Shown: piece after piece, positions 24,578 through 32,902 of the stretch | How the letters are laid out: the number at the start of each line of letters is the position of its first letter | Numbering within the stretch: position 1 is the first letter of the stretch | Assembly: GCF_900129305.1 (NCBI RefSeq) | Contig: NZ_FQVB01000015.1 | Location: forward strand, 38,763 to 102,762 | DNA: 64,000 nucleotides | Reading direction: 5' to 3' | Source of the DNA: Desulfacinum infernum DSM 9756 | Lineage (GTDB): Bacteria; Desulfobacterota; Syntrophobacteria; Syntrophobacterales; DSM-9756 | Position numbers and translations under genes: made by a program | The notes under the pieces: generated by a model | Seen by the model: the letters and a program-made list of their open reading frames with translations, nothing else | The model's database searches: none | What the model was told of the DNA's origin: nothing

Positions 24578-26713
24578 TCACCGATAGGTGAAGGGAAAGT
24601 ATCGGGCCGAGGCGGCAAGGATCTCCTCCAGCGCGTGGGCCCAGGAGCGGGCCGAGAGCAAGGGACGGAAATGGTCCTTCCAGAGAGGACCGTTTTCCAG
24701 GTCGGCGAGGATTTCCTCCACCGTTGTGCGAATCTTTTCCGCCGGAGCCAGGCCTTCTTTCCAGAGCCACGCCGCATGCAGCAGTCCCATGGGGCGGGCC
24801 GTCGGTCCCAATCGGCTGCAAAGCCGCAAACCCTGCTCCCAGGCCAGCCGCTTGCCTTCGGCATCGGTCAGTATGCGGCCGACATTCCACAGCCACAATT
24901 GCCAAGGGTGGCCTTCCAGACCTTTCCGGAGAAGGGATCGGCAAGCGGCCCGGTAACCCGGCGGAAATCTCCCGGTTTCGGCCCCGAAACGCGCCAGCGC
25001 CGCATGCTCATAAGGTGAAAGATCCGACTCTTTCCTCCCGAGATAACGCTGCAAGACGCCTTCCGCCTCTTCCAGCCGCCCGGCATCCAAGAGGGCATGG
25101 AGCAGATAATGGAGCTGGCGCTTACGGTCCTGTTGGAATGGAGGCACACCGTCCCCGCCGAAGGCCTCCAAGGCCAGGTCCACGTAGCGCCGGGTGTCCG
25201 CCAGGTAATCCGGCCCGCAAAATCCGTAGTTTTGGGCGATGGTGCCGTAGAGCTTGGCCAGCGCGGGAATCACCGGGACCGTGTCTCCCATACGCTGAGC
25301 GTCCCGGCACGATTCCAGCCTCCCGACGATCTCCTGGACGGGCTTTGAAAGCTGCGGATCGAACCGGTACAGGGCATGCCGTTCCGTGATGAAGCGCCGG
25401 TTCCAGAAGTCCCCCACCAGGTACAGCCCCCGGTCGAACACAACCACCGAATCGCACAGGGATTCGCAGCAGGCGGCCCAACGGGCGGCTTCGCCGGGAT
25501 CGCCCCTTCGGGTGGCCACCGCCCAGGCGCATTGGGCCAGCCGGAAGGCCGCCACGGCGGAGATTTTCGCCAACCCGGCGACGACGGATTCATCCACTGG
25601 ATCCAGAAGCTCCGCCAGCCAATGGACGGGCACGCTGGGGTCGCGGCTCATGCGCTCCAGTTGTTTTACGAAAGAGGCGGCATGGTCCGCATCGGTCCAA
25701 ATCCGCCCCAGGGTTTCCCGGTACGTCCGTTGAAAACGGCTCCAGCCCGCCATCCGGGGATCCATGCGATGCACGCCCGCGGCCAGATCTTCCGGGGAAC
25801 GCAGGCGGTCCAGATCCTTCAGGCGGCGCGAACCCCGTTCCCGCCGGCACGACTCCCAAAGATACCAAGCCGTCTGCAGGTCCCCGGCTTCCAGGAACTC
25901 CATACGTCCTCCGGCCTTGCGGTCCCGTGCCGCCTCGGCCGGGACGATCATGGCGCGGAACCCGAAACGGGCGGCGGCTTCCGTCTTGGCCTCCAGCCCC
26001 GCCACGGGAAGGATCCTTCCCGCTTGGTCCAGCGATCCGGTGGCGGCCACATCCCCCGGTTCACACGCCGCTCCCCTTCTCCGCTTGGCATCCAGCGCTC
26101 CCAGCAATACGGGAAGAGCCAGCGACGGCCCGCACATCCGGGGCTGAACGGCCGGGCCGCCCCCGGATGCCTCTGTTGGCGGCAAAAGAATGGGCAGGAA
26201 AAGAAGTCGGGCGTCCGCTTCGCTTTGCAGAAGCCGGTCCGCCAGAATCAAGGCCTCCCGGGCGTGGGGATCCAACATCTGCCGGCACCAGGGCGGAAAC
26301 GGTTCCCGCGCCCCGAGCGGCGCCGCGCCCACCAGAGCCCACACCACATCCCCGCGATCACCGGACGCCACGGGAATGGGGACGACGGAAAGGGAGGCCT
26401 GACGGAGATCGGGCCAGTCGTCCGGCAGGCCCAAGAGAAGCGGGAGAGGAATCCCGGGAAGTTCCCCGAAAGCCCGGATCCCCTCGCGGCCCTTTCGGCC
26501 TATCCCGGCGGCCAGGCAGGACAGGGTCACCAGGCGCCCCACGTGGTCCGGAACCGCCTGAAGCAGCGCGTGAAGCTGCTCGGCGAATTCGCCTTCTTCC
26601 CGCGGCGCTCGAAAGAGCCTCGGATCGCGCACCTGCTCCAGGCGTTCTTCGAGACATCCCCAGGATTGCCAGACCAGGAGTTCGTCCAGGGACCAGCTGG
26701 AAAATTCCCTCAT
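24578..26713 (-). CDS. Lon/RadA-like domain protein with C-terminal helical repeats, function unknown
   Basis: 711 residues from ATG 26713, overlapping the upstream stop as ATGA. Residues roughly 185-280 follow the Lon S16 proteolytic fold: CGPSLALPVLLGAL carries a Ser at the Lon nucleophile position, then VAATGSLDQAGRILPVAGLEAKTEAA. In a gapless comparison with Lon GRVLPIGGLKEK, the catalytic Lys position is Glu, and a Lys lies two residues on. Protease activity is therefore doubtful, as in RadA-type relatives. The C-terminal 400 residues look alpha-helical and repeat-like (LHYLLHALLDAGRLEEAEGVLQRYL). It is the last gene of a four-gene operon with sigma-like and zinc-finger partners. Confidence 0.6.
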   Translation of the reverse strand: MREFSSWSLDELLVWQSWGCLEERLEQVRDPRLFRAPREEGEFAEQLHALLQAVPDHVGRLVTLSCLAAGIGRKGREGIRAFGELPGIPLPLLLGLPDDWPDLRQASLSVVPIPVASGDRGDVVWALVGAAPLGAREPFPPWCRQMLDPHAREALILADRLLQSEADARLLFLPILLPPTEASGGGPAVQPRMCGPSLALPVLLGALDAKRRRGAACEPGDVAATGSLDQAGRILPVAGLEAKTEAAARFGFRAMIVPAEAARDRKAGGRMEFLEAGDLQTAWYLWESCRRERGSRRLKDLDRLRSPEDLAAGVHRMDPRMAGWSRFQRTYRETLGRIWTDADHAASFVKQLERMSRDPSVPVHWLAELLDPVDESVVAGLAKISAVAAFRLAQCAWAVATRRGDPGEAARWAACCESLCDSVVVFDRGLYLVGDFWNRRFITERHALYRFDPQLSKPVQEIVGRLESCRDAQRMGDTVPVIPALAKLYGTIAQNYGFCGPDYLADTRRYVDLALEAFGGDGVPPFQQDRKRQLHYLLHALLDAGRLEEAEGVLQRYLGRKESDLSPYEHAALARFGAETGRFPPGYRAACRSLLRKGLEGHPWQLWLWNVGRILTDAEGKRLAWEQGLRLCSRLGPTARPMGLLHAAWLWKEGLAPAEKIRTTVEEILADLENGPLWKDHFRPLLSARSWAHALEEILAASARYFPFTYR

Positions 26714-27858
26714 TTCGAGATCACCAGAAGATGGAGGTCCCCCGGTTCGGGATCCCTTCCCTCCAGATCCGGCGCTGGAAAAAGGAGGCGAAAGAATCCT
26801 GAGGAAGAATCCAGCGTAACTTCCCGCGGGGCAACGGATACGCCCGCCCACATCAAGCGGGCCTCCAATCGGGCTTTGGGACCGAGCGGGGATCGGATGC
26901 GCCCCCCCAGAAGGAGCCCTTCGGGAAGGCGCTGCCGGAAGGTGAGTTCCACCGGTACGGCTTCCAACACACCATCGCTCCGGCCGGGATAATAGAGGCG
27001 GGCGAACAGCGTGGTTTCTCCGGCCGCGGCCAGGGGCAGATACGCATCGGTCCAGGGGGCGACGACGAGATCCTCCAGGGAGGGTTCCCGGTCTCTTTCC
27101 AGCCGGATGTATCGGCTGAACCGATTCAGGAACTCCTGCTCATCCCGGGGAATGCCGTCTTCCTCCTGCCGCCCTTCCTCCGGCGTTTCCGCCAGCACTT
27201 CTTCCGCCAAACGCAGGGAGAAATAGGCGGACGTCTCCACTTCCAGGCGGCGGAAAGCCGCCACGTACGGGCTTTCCGGAGTGTCGTCCTCCCGTTCCGA
27301 CCCCGCCGCACCGGGGTCCGGCCTTTTCCTCACGGCCCGGAGAACGCCCTCCAACACGGCCCCGGGCACCATCCGGACGGCCGGGCCCAGCCGGTCGACG
27401 GGCGCCGGGAAAGAATTCCACGATTCCGCAAAGAGGCCGGGCGCCAGTTCCACGTCTCCCGGGCCGGCGAGACGGGGGAAGTCGTGAACCAGGCACACCC
27501 TCACCGCCCCGGCCATTCCGGGCAGGGGCTCCAGAACCAGCACCAGCGGGGACCTGTAATATCGCCCGCGGGGGCCCCAACCGCCCAGGACCGCGGAAAG
27601 GGCGCGAACGTCTCCCGGCCGCACCGCCCCGCGCTCTGCGGCCTCTTCCCCGGCCGAAATGGGCGGTTCCGGCTCGACGCCCAGCTCCATCAGCAGATCC
27701 CGTTCATCCCGGCAAAAAAAACACGAGGCCAGATGGAAGGCCAGGGCTTCGTCGGGGTGCTGTTCGGCCAGGATCTCCGCCGGGGGACAGCCCCGCACCC
27801 GCACGGCCTCCTCCAGGGCGGCCCGCAAAAGATCAGGCCTCAGCCGATCCGTCGTCAT
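26710..27858 (-). CDS. Unknown protein with anti-sigma-like HxxxCxxC motif
   Basis: 382 residues, starting 27 bp after the sigma-like gene and ending in an ATGA overlap with the Lon-like gene. Near residue 42 is AFHLASCFFCRDE, a His-x3-Cys-x2-Cys arrangement like the zinc finger of ZAS anti-sigma factors (zf-HC2). The remainder is beta-rich and acidic, with no membrane span, and ends in LEGRDPEPGDLHLLVISK. The anti-sigma suggestion rests on the motif and on the adjacent sigma-like gene; direct homology is not established. Confidence 0.5.
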   Translation of the reverse strand: MTTDRLRPDLLRAALEEAVRVRGCPPAEILAEQHPDEALAFHLASCFFCRDERDLLMELGVEPEPPISAGEEAAERGAVRPGDVRALSAVLGGWGPRGRYYRSPLVLVLEPLPGMAGAVRVCLVHDFPRLAGPGDVELAPGLFAESWNSFPAPVDRLGPAVRMVPGAVLEGVLRAVRKRPDPGAAGSEREDDTPESPYVAAFRRLEVETSAYFSLRLAEEVLAETPEEGRQEEDGIPRDEQEFLNRFSRYIRLERDREPSLEDLVVAPWTDAYLPLAAAGETTLFARLYYPGRSDGVLEAVPVELTFRQRLPEGLLLGGRIRSPLGPKARLEARLMWAGVSVAPREVTLDSSSGFFRLLFPAPDLEGRDPEPGDLHLLVISK

Positions 27859-27885
27859 GGATGCCTCATTTGCGTCTATTGGCGT

Positions 27886-28971
27886 TCATTCGCGGTTCTC
27901 TTTCACACTATCCTTACGGCTCCGGTTTCCTTCCTTACAGGCCCGGATCACCTCTTCCACGAAGGCGGCCCAGAGGGTCTTGTCCAGATCCGGCGGCGAC
28001 AGCCCCGGCCAAAGGAGGCAAAAGTCGGCCATGCGATCCTCCAGGCTCGAAAGCAGGTACTTCACCCCGGAAGGCCCGCCGTAGCCCAGCTCCCGGGCCA
28101 CCGCCGCCAGGGACATCTCCCGGCCGTAACGGGCGAAAAAGGCCTGCTTCTCCCGCTCACTCCAGGCCGCGGTGAGCGTAAGGGCCAGTTCCGGCAGCCG
28201 AGCCGCCGTGGCGGCCTGCTCCTGGGTGGCCTCCACGGGAAGGTCCCGGTCCGGAGCCGGACCGTCTTCCTCTCCCGGTGCCTGTCCCGCAAGAGAGACC
28301 TGTGTGGGGGCCGGGGCCATATCCAGGTGGCACACCAGGTATCGGGTGAGCTCCCGGACGGGAAGCCAGCACGGGCCGCCCAAGCGATCCCGTGCCTCCC
28401 GCCAGAAAAACCGCGCCGCCTGCACCACGGCGGTGTGACTGAGCGCGGATTCTTCCGGCCCGTCCGCCGGGGGTGGCGGCCAGTCCTGGTAGGGAATCTG
28501 CGTGAGTCGGCCCAGGTCCGCTTCCGGAAGGTCGCCTTCTTCCAGAGCAAAGAAGGAACCGGCCCTTTGGGCCTTGGTTCGGACGCCGGGCTCGCTCTGC
28601 AGGCACTGGCGCACCCGCCGGTAGAGGGCCCGGTGGGGATCCGTCCGCTTGGTGCGCACTTCGTCCCGAAGCCGGTTCACGTAGCGGCTGGAAATGAAGA
28701 GGGCCACGCGGTCCGCCCCCTGGGCTCGAAGCGCCTCCAGGCAGGTGCTCTCATCCCACACGGCGGCCTGATCCCGTGCGAAAACCCACAGTTCGTTGAC
28801 CAGCTCCTGCACGCACCGGCGGCCCCATTCGGGAGACGATTCCTTCAGTCCGCCGTCCGGGAGAACCGACAGCGGAATCCCGTAGCGGGGCACCGCTCGC
28901 ACCACCCGCACCGCCGCCCTGCGGAGCACGGGGAAACATTCCCGGGATTCCAGCCAGGAGCTCCAGTTCAT
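27886..28971 (-). CDS. Sigma-factor-like regulatory protein
   Basis: 361 residues from ATG 28971, which overlaps the stop of the upstream gene as ATGA; the open frame continues far upstream but that part is antisense to csx20 and is not coding. The region around residues 45-115 (VQELVNELWVFARDQ to SRYVNRLRDEVRTKRTDP) is reminiscent of sigma-70 region 2. The part near residues 290-330 (WSEREKQAFFARYGREMSLAAVARELGYGGPSGVKYLL) reads as a region-4-type helix-turn-helix. The middle is a low-complexity Pro/Glu linker. It could be a diverged sigma factor or another HTH regulator. Confidence 0.5.
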   Translation of the reverse strand: MNWSSWLESRECFPVLRRAAVRVVRAVPRYGIPLSVLPDGGLKESSPEWGRRCVQELVNELWVFARDQAAVWDESTCLEALRAQGADRVALFISSRYVNRLRDEVRTKRTDPHRALYRRVRQCLQSEPGVRTKAQRAGSFFALEEGDLPEADLGRLTQIPYQDWPPPPADGPEESALSHTAVVQAARFFWREARDRLGGPCWLPVRELTRYLVCHLDMAPAPTQVSLAGQAPGEEDGPAPDRDLPVEATQEQAATAARLPELALTLTAAWSEREKQAFFARYGREMSLAAVARELGYGGPSGVKYLLSSLEDRMADFCLLWPGLSPPDLDKTLWAAFVEEVIRACKEGNRSRKDSVKENRE

Positions 28972-29429
28972 GGGCTTTCCACCTGTTCCAGGCAACTTTC
29001 CGGAACCCGGCCCCAAAAGCGCAAAGAAACCCAAAAGGCGGGATCCCGCGGGAGAAGAAAGGCGCACTCTTCCACCAGGTAAGACGTTTTTTCCATGGTT
29101 CGCCCCGTGATTTCCAGAACACACCCTTCGCGAATGCAGCGTCTCGCGTTCCAGCGCTTGGTGGAGCAAGGGCAGACCCGAACCGCCCCGGGATCCGTGC
29201 TGAGAACGAAAATCGGATGGGTACCTCGACTCCGCGCACCCCCGGCGGGAAACGTTCCGGTGATCCGCTCCACGTGCGGGTCCCGAGCCCCTCCAAAAAA
29301 CATTCTCTCCTTCCAATGGACCGGCCCGAGTCGAACAAGGGACGACGCCAGCTCTTCCAGCTTGGGTTCCGGGTAGAGCCTTTCGGGCGCACGCCAAAAC
29401 GCGTCGGGATCCTTGAGTCGGGACATCAT
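28968..29429 (-). CDS. Small protein, possibly PemK/MazF-like
   Basis: 153 residues if started at the double ATG at 29429 (an upstream ATG at 29492 is also in frame). It is the first gene of the four-gene operon and ends in an ATGA overlap with the sigma-like gene. The run THPIFVLSTDPGAVRVCPCST followed by TSYLVEECAFLLP resembles the core strands of PemK/MazF-type proteins (Pro-x-[IV]VLS, then a SYL strand), a call made by eye. Three cysteine pairs or triplets (CPC, RRC, EGC) are unusual. It could equally be an unrelated small regulator. Confidence 0.45.
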   Translation of the reverse strand: MMSRLKDPDAFWRAPERLYPEPKLEELASSLVRLGPVHWKERMFFGGARDPHVERITGTFPAGGARSRGTHPIFVLSTDPGAVRVCPCSTKRWNARRCIREGCVLEITGRTMEKTSYLVEECAFLLPRDPAFWVSLRFWGRVPESCLEQVESP

Positions 29430-29613
29430 GCCGTCGCACCGTGGTTGATGGGTTGCTTTCGGGCCATAAAAGCAGAAATTCACAAACCGCACAAGAGCAG
29501 GCGGAAGCGCCCTTTGAAAACCTCCTTTCCGAAGCCGTAGAGCGGGATATGGAAAGGACGACGGGACCCGGCGGGGTCCCCCGGCGGAGAAGGCAGGCTA
29601 CGGGAGGATGGCC

Positions 29614-29913
29614 ATGGGAGCGGACTGCGGCTGGGTGGACGATGAGACACATCGCGCGGCCATGGATTATTTGGAGCGCGAGGGGCTGGGGATGCCGTCC
29701 GCGGCGAGCACGGGCGTTCGAGCCGGGGAGATCATCGTGGGCGTGTGCGAGTGCAACTGGGGGCTCACCATCCGAGTGGCCCGGGACTTCGCTCCGTGCT
29801 ACAGTCCGGTCTTCACGTGCCGCCATTGCCTGGAGGACGCGTTCAACCTTCACAACTTTGTGGTGTTCCGTCCCGAATGCCGGGAGGCTCAGCCCCGGCC
29901 GTTTGGAAGATGA
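29614..29913 (+). CDS. Small cysteine-motif protein of unknown function
   Basis: 99 residues from ATG 29614, six bases after GGGAGG. It is divergent from the four-gene operon. Cysteines occur as CEC, C, CRHC and a later C, in VCECNWG and FTCRHCLEDAFN, suggesting a small metal-binding site. No family recognised. It lies 135 bp upstream of csx20 on the same strand; whether it belongs to the CRISPR island is unknown. Confidence 0.5.
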   Translation: MGADCGWVDDETHRAAMDYLEREGLGMPSAASTGVRAGEIIVGVCECNWGLTIRVARDFAPCYSPVFTCRHCLEDAFNLHNFVVFRPECREAQPRPFGR

Positions 29914-30048
29914 GTGACTGTGGCGCCTTGCGGTGCTCCCGGGAAGAGCCCTGGGGCGGCCTGGCCATTCCTCCACGCGGGGGGCTCCAGGGCGACCACG
30001 ACCGGTAGGCTCCATGTACCCGTCCACTCCAACGGAGGATTCCACCCC

Positions 30049-30438
30049 ATGCCTTCTCTTCTCGTCCTTTTCAACCACACCCTGACGGAGCAACAACTTC
30101 ATGACGCGGAGAACAGCTTGGGCATAACGCGTTTCGTGGAACCGCCCCCTTCGGTTCGAGCCCTTTGGTCTTCCATCCCCGCCGATGCGGAGGCTCTGGA
30201 GCCCCTGCTGGAACCGGTTCGACGATGGATCGACGCCGCCGCCGTCCCCGGAGACCACGTGCTGGTGCAGGGGGATTTCGGCGCCACCTATCTCATGGTG
30301 AACCATTGTCTGGAACGGGGACTCGTGCCCGTCTATGCCACCACCAGGCGGAAGGCCACCGAGGAACTCCTCCCGGACGGATCCGTGCGGTTGACCCACA
30401 ACTTTGAGCACCGGCGCTTTCGGCGGTACGGTCTTTGA
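30049..30438 (+). CDS. csx20: CRISPR-associated protein Csx20
   Basis: 129 residues with GGAGG upstream. The sequence MPSLLVLFNHTLTEQQ, then VRALWSSIPAD, then VLVQGDFGATYLMVNHCLERGLVPVYATTRR is the pattern I associate with Csx20, a small type III-linked Rossmann-type family. As I recall, recent work places Csx15/Csx16/Csx20 among ring nucleases that degrade cyclic oligoadenylates; if so, it would be an off-switch for the CARF effectors downstream. It sits immediately before the CRISPR leader. Family call fairly firm, activity inferred. Confidence 0.75.
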   Translation: MPSLLVLFNHTLTEQQLHDAENSLGITRFVEPPPSVRALWSSIPADAEALEPLLEPVRRWIDAAAVPGDHVLVQGDFGATYLMVNHCLERGLVPVYATTRRKATEELLPDGSVRLTHNFEHRRFRRYGL

Positions 30439-30555
30439 GCGGCATTCCAACGACGGCCGCGACCGTTGAGGCCGCGTGTTGACTCCATGGCGTGCGGCCC
30501 CGGGGTGGACCACCTCCCCTGAACATGGCTTTCCCATGGGCCTGAAATACCCGTT

Positions 30556-30634
30556 GCAGAGGACCTCCGGGGTTTTTGGCCCCGTGAAGCTAACCGGCTG
30601 AATATACTCAGCACAGCGAAAAGAGGTCCTCTGC
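30556..30634 (+). other. Structured element at the start of CRISPR leader 1
   Basis: A perfect 12-bp inverted repeat, GCAGAGGACCTC at 30556-30567 and GAGGTCCTCTGC at 30623-30634, encloses 55 nt. Inside are two smaller hairpins (CGGGG...CCCCG and GCTGA...TCAGC). The same outer stem with the same 55-nt spacing, but different inner sequences that still pair, occurs at 63801-63879. Confidence 0.7.
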
Positions 30635-30780
30635 ACCTTAAACTCATAGTACTTTCGGGCAGATAAGAATCTTCGGCGGCCCGTGTGTCCATTTTTTCAA
30701 CAGCCAAAGCCCGACCCTCGCGGGAGGTGCTCTGCAGCGGCCCTCTCGGGCTAGACACCATGCGGGTTTTCAGCTATAGA
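30635..30780 (+). promoter_or_regulatory. CRISPR leader 1
   Basis: Sequence immediately upstream of the first repeat. It is closely matched at 63880-64000; the best-conserved block is CGGGAGGTGCTCTGCAGCGG and the following CCCTC. Orientation agrees with the repeat, whose 3' end is ATTGAGAC, and with the degenerate repeat at the far end of the array. Confidence 0.85.
30752..30780 (+). promoter_or_regulatory. Putative promoter of CRISPR array 1
   Basis: TAGACA at 30752-30757, a 17-bp spacer and TATAGA at 30775-30780, directly abutting the first repeat. Transcription would begin inside repeat 1. The -35 region falls in the block shared with the second leader. Confidence 0.5.
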
Positions 30781-31849
30781 GTCCGAAGGCAGGCCCCGAT
30801 TTGAGGGGATTGAGACTTCCTTATGCCTTCCCGGATCTCCTTCATTTTCTTCGTCCGAAGGCAGGCCCCGATTTGAGGGGATTGAGACGGGTGATCCGGT
30901 GCCCCGCTCCCCTCCACTGCCACCGTCCGAAGGCAGGCCCCGATTTGAGGGGATTGAGACCCGGTTAACCCCGGAACCGGCCACGAAAAGACCATGGGGT
31001 CCGAAGGCAGGCCCCGATTTGAGGGGATTGAGACTCGCCGGGGACGTTCACGTCCTCTAGAATCCCTTTGAAGGTCCGAAGGCAGGCCCCGATTTGAGGG
31101 GATTGAGACTAGTCCGGGCAGGGAAAGCCGTTTGTGCAGGCTTCGCAGTCCGAAGGCAGGCCCCGATTTGAGGGGATTGAGACACCGGTCCCGTCGACAT
31201 CCGGGACCGGTCCACGGACTGTCCGAAGGCAGGCCCCGATTTGAGGGGATTGAGACTGGGGCGGACCCAAGCTCTGTGCCCGCGGTCCGTTCTGGTCCGA
31301 AGGCAGGCCCCGATTTGAGGGGATTGAGACTCCGTCATCTCTTTCCCTCCATCGCATATATTATACACGTCCGAAGGCAGGCCCCGATTTGAGGGGATTG
31401 AGACTTGAACCTGCTTGAATCAGCAGGTTCTTGGCCTTGTTAACCGTCCGAAGGCAGGCCCCGATTTGAGGGGATTGAGACAATTCTTCCTCCGAGCAGG
31501 GCGAACCGTCTGCCCGGGTCCGAAGGCAGGCCCCGATTTGAGGGGATTGAGACGCTCAAAATTAACCCGAAGCCCTTTGTGAAGGCTTCGGGGTCCGAAG
31601 GCAGGCCCCGATTTGAGGGGATTGAGACAAAAACGCCACACCTCTCCACGTCGTTTGAGCTGGGTCCGAAGGCAGGCCCCGATTTGAGGGGATTGAGACG
31701 TGAATTCACCACAAGCGGAGCAGTATGAGAACTCCGCGTCCGAAGGCAGGCCCCGATTTGAGGGGATTGAGACTATTCCTGTTCCTGCTCCTGCTCCTGA
31801 TTAGGCATAGTCTGTCCGAAGGCAGGCCCCGATTTGAGGGGATTGGGGT
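30781..31849 (+). CRISPR. CRISPR array 1: 15 repeats, 14 spacers
   Basis: The repeat is 36 nt: it begins GTCCGAAGGCAGG, has an internal CCCC-GATTTGA-GGGG stem, and ends ATTGAGAC, the usual 8-nt crRNA handle left by Cas6. Repeat starts are 30781, 30853, 30925, 30999, 31074, 31148, 31221, 31295, 31369, 31446, 31518, 31593, 31664, 31738 and 31814. All but the last are identical; the last ends ATTGGGGT and marks the distal end. Spacers are 35-41 nt. Spacer 14 (31774-31813) is low-complexity (repeated CCTGCT). The array is transcribed on the plus strand from the leader on its left. Such repeats fit type III processing by the cas6 in this window. Confidence 0.97.
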
Positions 31850-31919
31850 GTGGAAACCCCACGGCATCTCAGCAAAAGGGTTTCAAATGCTCTTTGCGGG
31901 TAACCGGGGGAGACGGCGG

Positions 31920-32606
31920 TTATCTTTCGGAGCGCAGGGTTCGGCCTTGGGAGGACGGTCGGTGAGGGGCTCGGCGAATTAACTCATCCAAAAGCACCGG
32001 TCGGTCTTCGCTAAAGTCTTTTAGGAAATCTGGATCGATCAGTTTCAAGGTGGAGAATGCCTCTTCGGGAAACGTTCTGAGGCGCACGGCAAGGATGTCG
32101 TCGCTGAAGCAGGCCTTCTTCTGCGCCGCATCGAGGATCTCCGCCCAGGAGAAGGCATAGAATTTCCAAATCAGATAGACGTCGAAAACATCCTTGGGAT
32201 CGTCTCTTGCGACGACGGCGGTCAACTTGTTGGCCAGAATGTTCTCAATGTTATCGATGACGCGCCCTTCAGGAGTCACAACGACTTCCTTCCATCTCGG
32301 GGCATGCTCATTGACAAAATCAACCTGCAAGAAATCATTGATTCTGAAGCGGGCGAAGTCTTTCGACTCCACCTCCACCCGCACACGATGCCTCTCGGCA
32401 AGTCTCAATCGTACCCTTCGAAGCGCAAAAGGATATCTAGCCGAAGAATCTGCGAAAAAATCCAGGTCGTCGGAATACCGCTTGGCCTTGTAGAACCGGC
32501 TGAGACAAGTGCCGCCGGTCAGATAGAAGATGTTTTCGCTCGCAAAGACGACGTCCAAAACCTCATCCTGCAAGCGATACAAGGCCCGGTAATCTACAAT
32601 ACCCAT
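31920..32606 (-). CDS. AbiEii/AbiGii-type nucleotidyltransferase toxin
   Basis: 228 residues from ATG 32606, behind GAAGAG; the frame extends further but inside its partner gene. The nucleotidyltransferase signature is clear: TGGTCLSRFY near residue 32 and SDDLDFF about ten residues on. It is followed by the NKLTAVVARDDPKDVFDVYLIW block typical of AbiEii-family proteins. Known members modify tRNA 3' ends or other RNA and are neutralised by a cognate protein. It overlaps the 102-residue gene upstream by 13 bp. The gene fills the space between the CRISPR array and the cad1 module, as expected of a defence island passenger. Confidence 0.8.
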   Translation of the reverse strand: MGIVDYRALYRLQDEVLDVVFASENIFYLTGGTCLSRFYKAKRYSDDLDFFADSSARYPFALRRVRLRLAERHRVRVEVESKDFARFRINDFLQVDFVNEHAPRWKEVVVTPEGRVIDNIENILANKLTAVVARDDPKDVFDVYLIWKFYAFSWAEILDAAQKKACFSDDILAVRLRTFPEEAFSTLKLIDPDFLKDFSEDRPVLLDELIRRAPHRPSSQGRTLRSER

Positions 32607-32902
32607 TGCAACTCTTCGGCGGTCAGGGGTTGATCGAAAAACCACGCCTCCACCATGTTCTTTCTGAGGGCTATATGCTCACGGTTAAAGGCCGGCACCT
32701 GGTATTCTTCCAGCATCTTCTTCAATTCGTCTCTGTCGAATAGAGACATATCTTCCAACAGGCGCGTGCTGTTGCCGAGGATCTTCTCGAAAAGGAATCT
32801 TTTCCGGCCCAGGTCATGCCCCGCCAGAATGGTCAGAAGGTCCTCTTCGGATACCTCGTGGTCCCAAAAGCATTCTCTGATGATTCTTCTGAGGTCTGCC
32901 AT
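32594..32902 (-). CDS. Putative antitoxin partner of the AbiEii-type toxin
   Basis: 102 residues, preceded by GGGAGG at slightly long spacing. It is charged and helical (LFEKILGNSTRLLEDMSLFDRDELKKMLEEY). It overlaps the toxin start by 13 bp, which is the main reason to call it the antitoxin. It is shorter than classical AbiEi (about 200-280 residues with a winged helix) and no HTH is evident, so it would be a different partner type. Confidence 0.6.
   Translation of the reverse strand: MADLRRIIRECFWDHEVSEEDLLTILAGHDLGRKRFLFEKILGNSTRLLEDMSLFDRDELKKMLEEYQVPAFNREHIALRKNMVEAWFFDQPLTAEELQWVL

Noticed and set aside
24578..26713. Calling the Lon-like protein CalpL
   Set aside because: No SAVED domain is visible, the Lon catalytic Lys position is Glu, and domain order differs.
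28972..30636. Upstream extension of the sigma-like frame to a 916-residue open frame
   Set aside because: It runs antisense through csx20 and another small gene and has no start signal; the ATG at 28971 with an ATGA overlap explains the gene.
30751..31712. Several short open frames with repeated peptide units
   Set aside because: They are translations of the CRISPR repeats and spacers.
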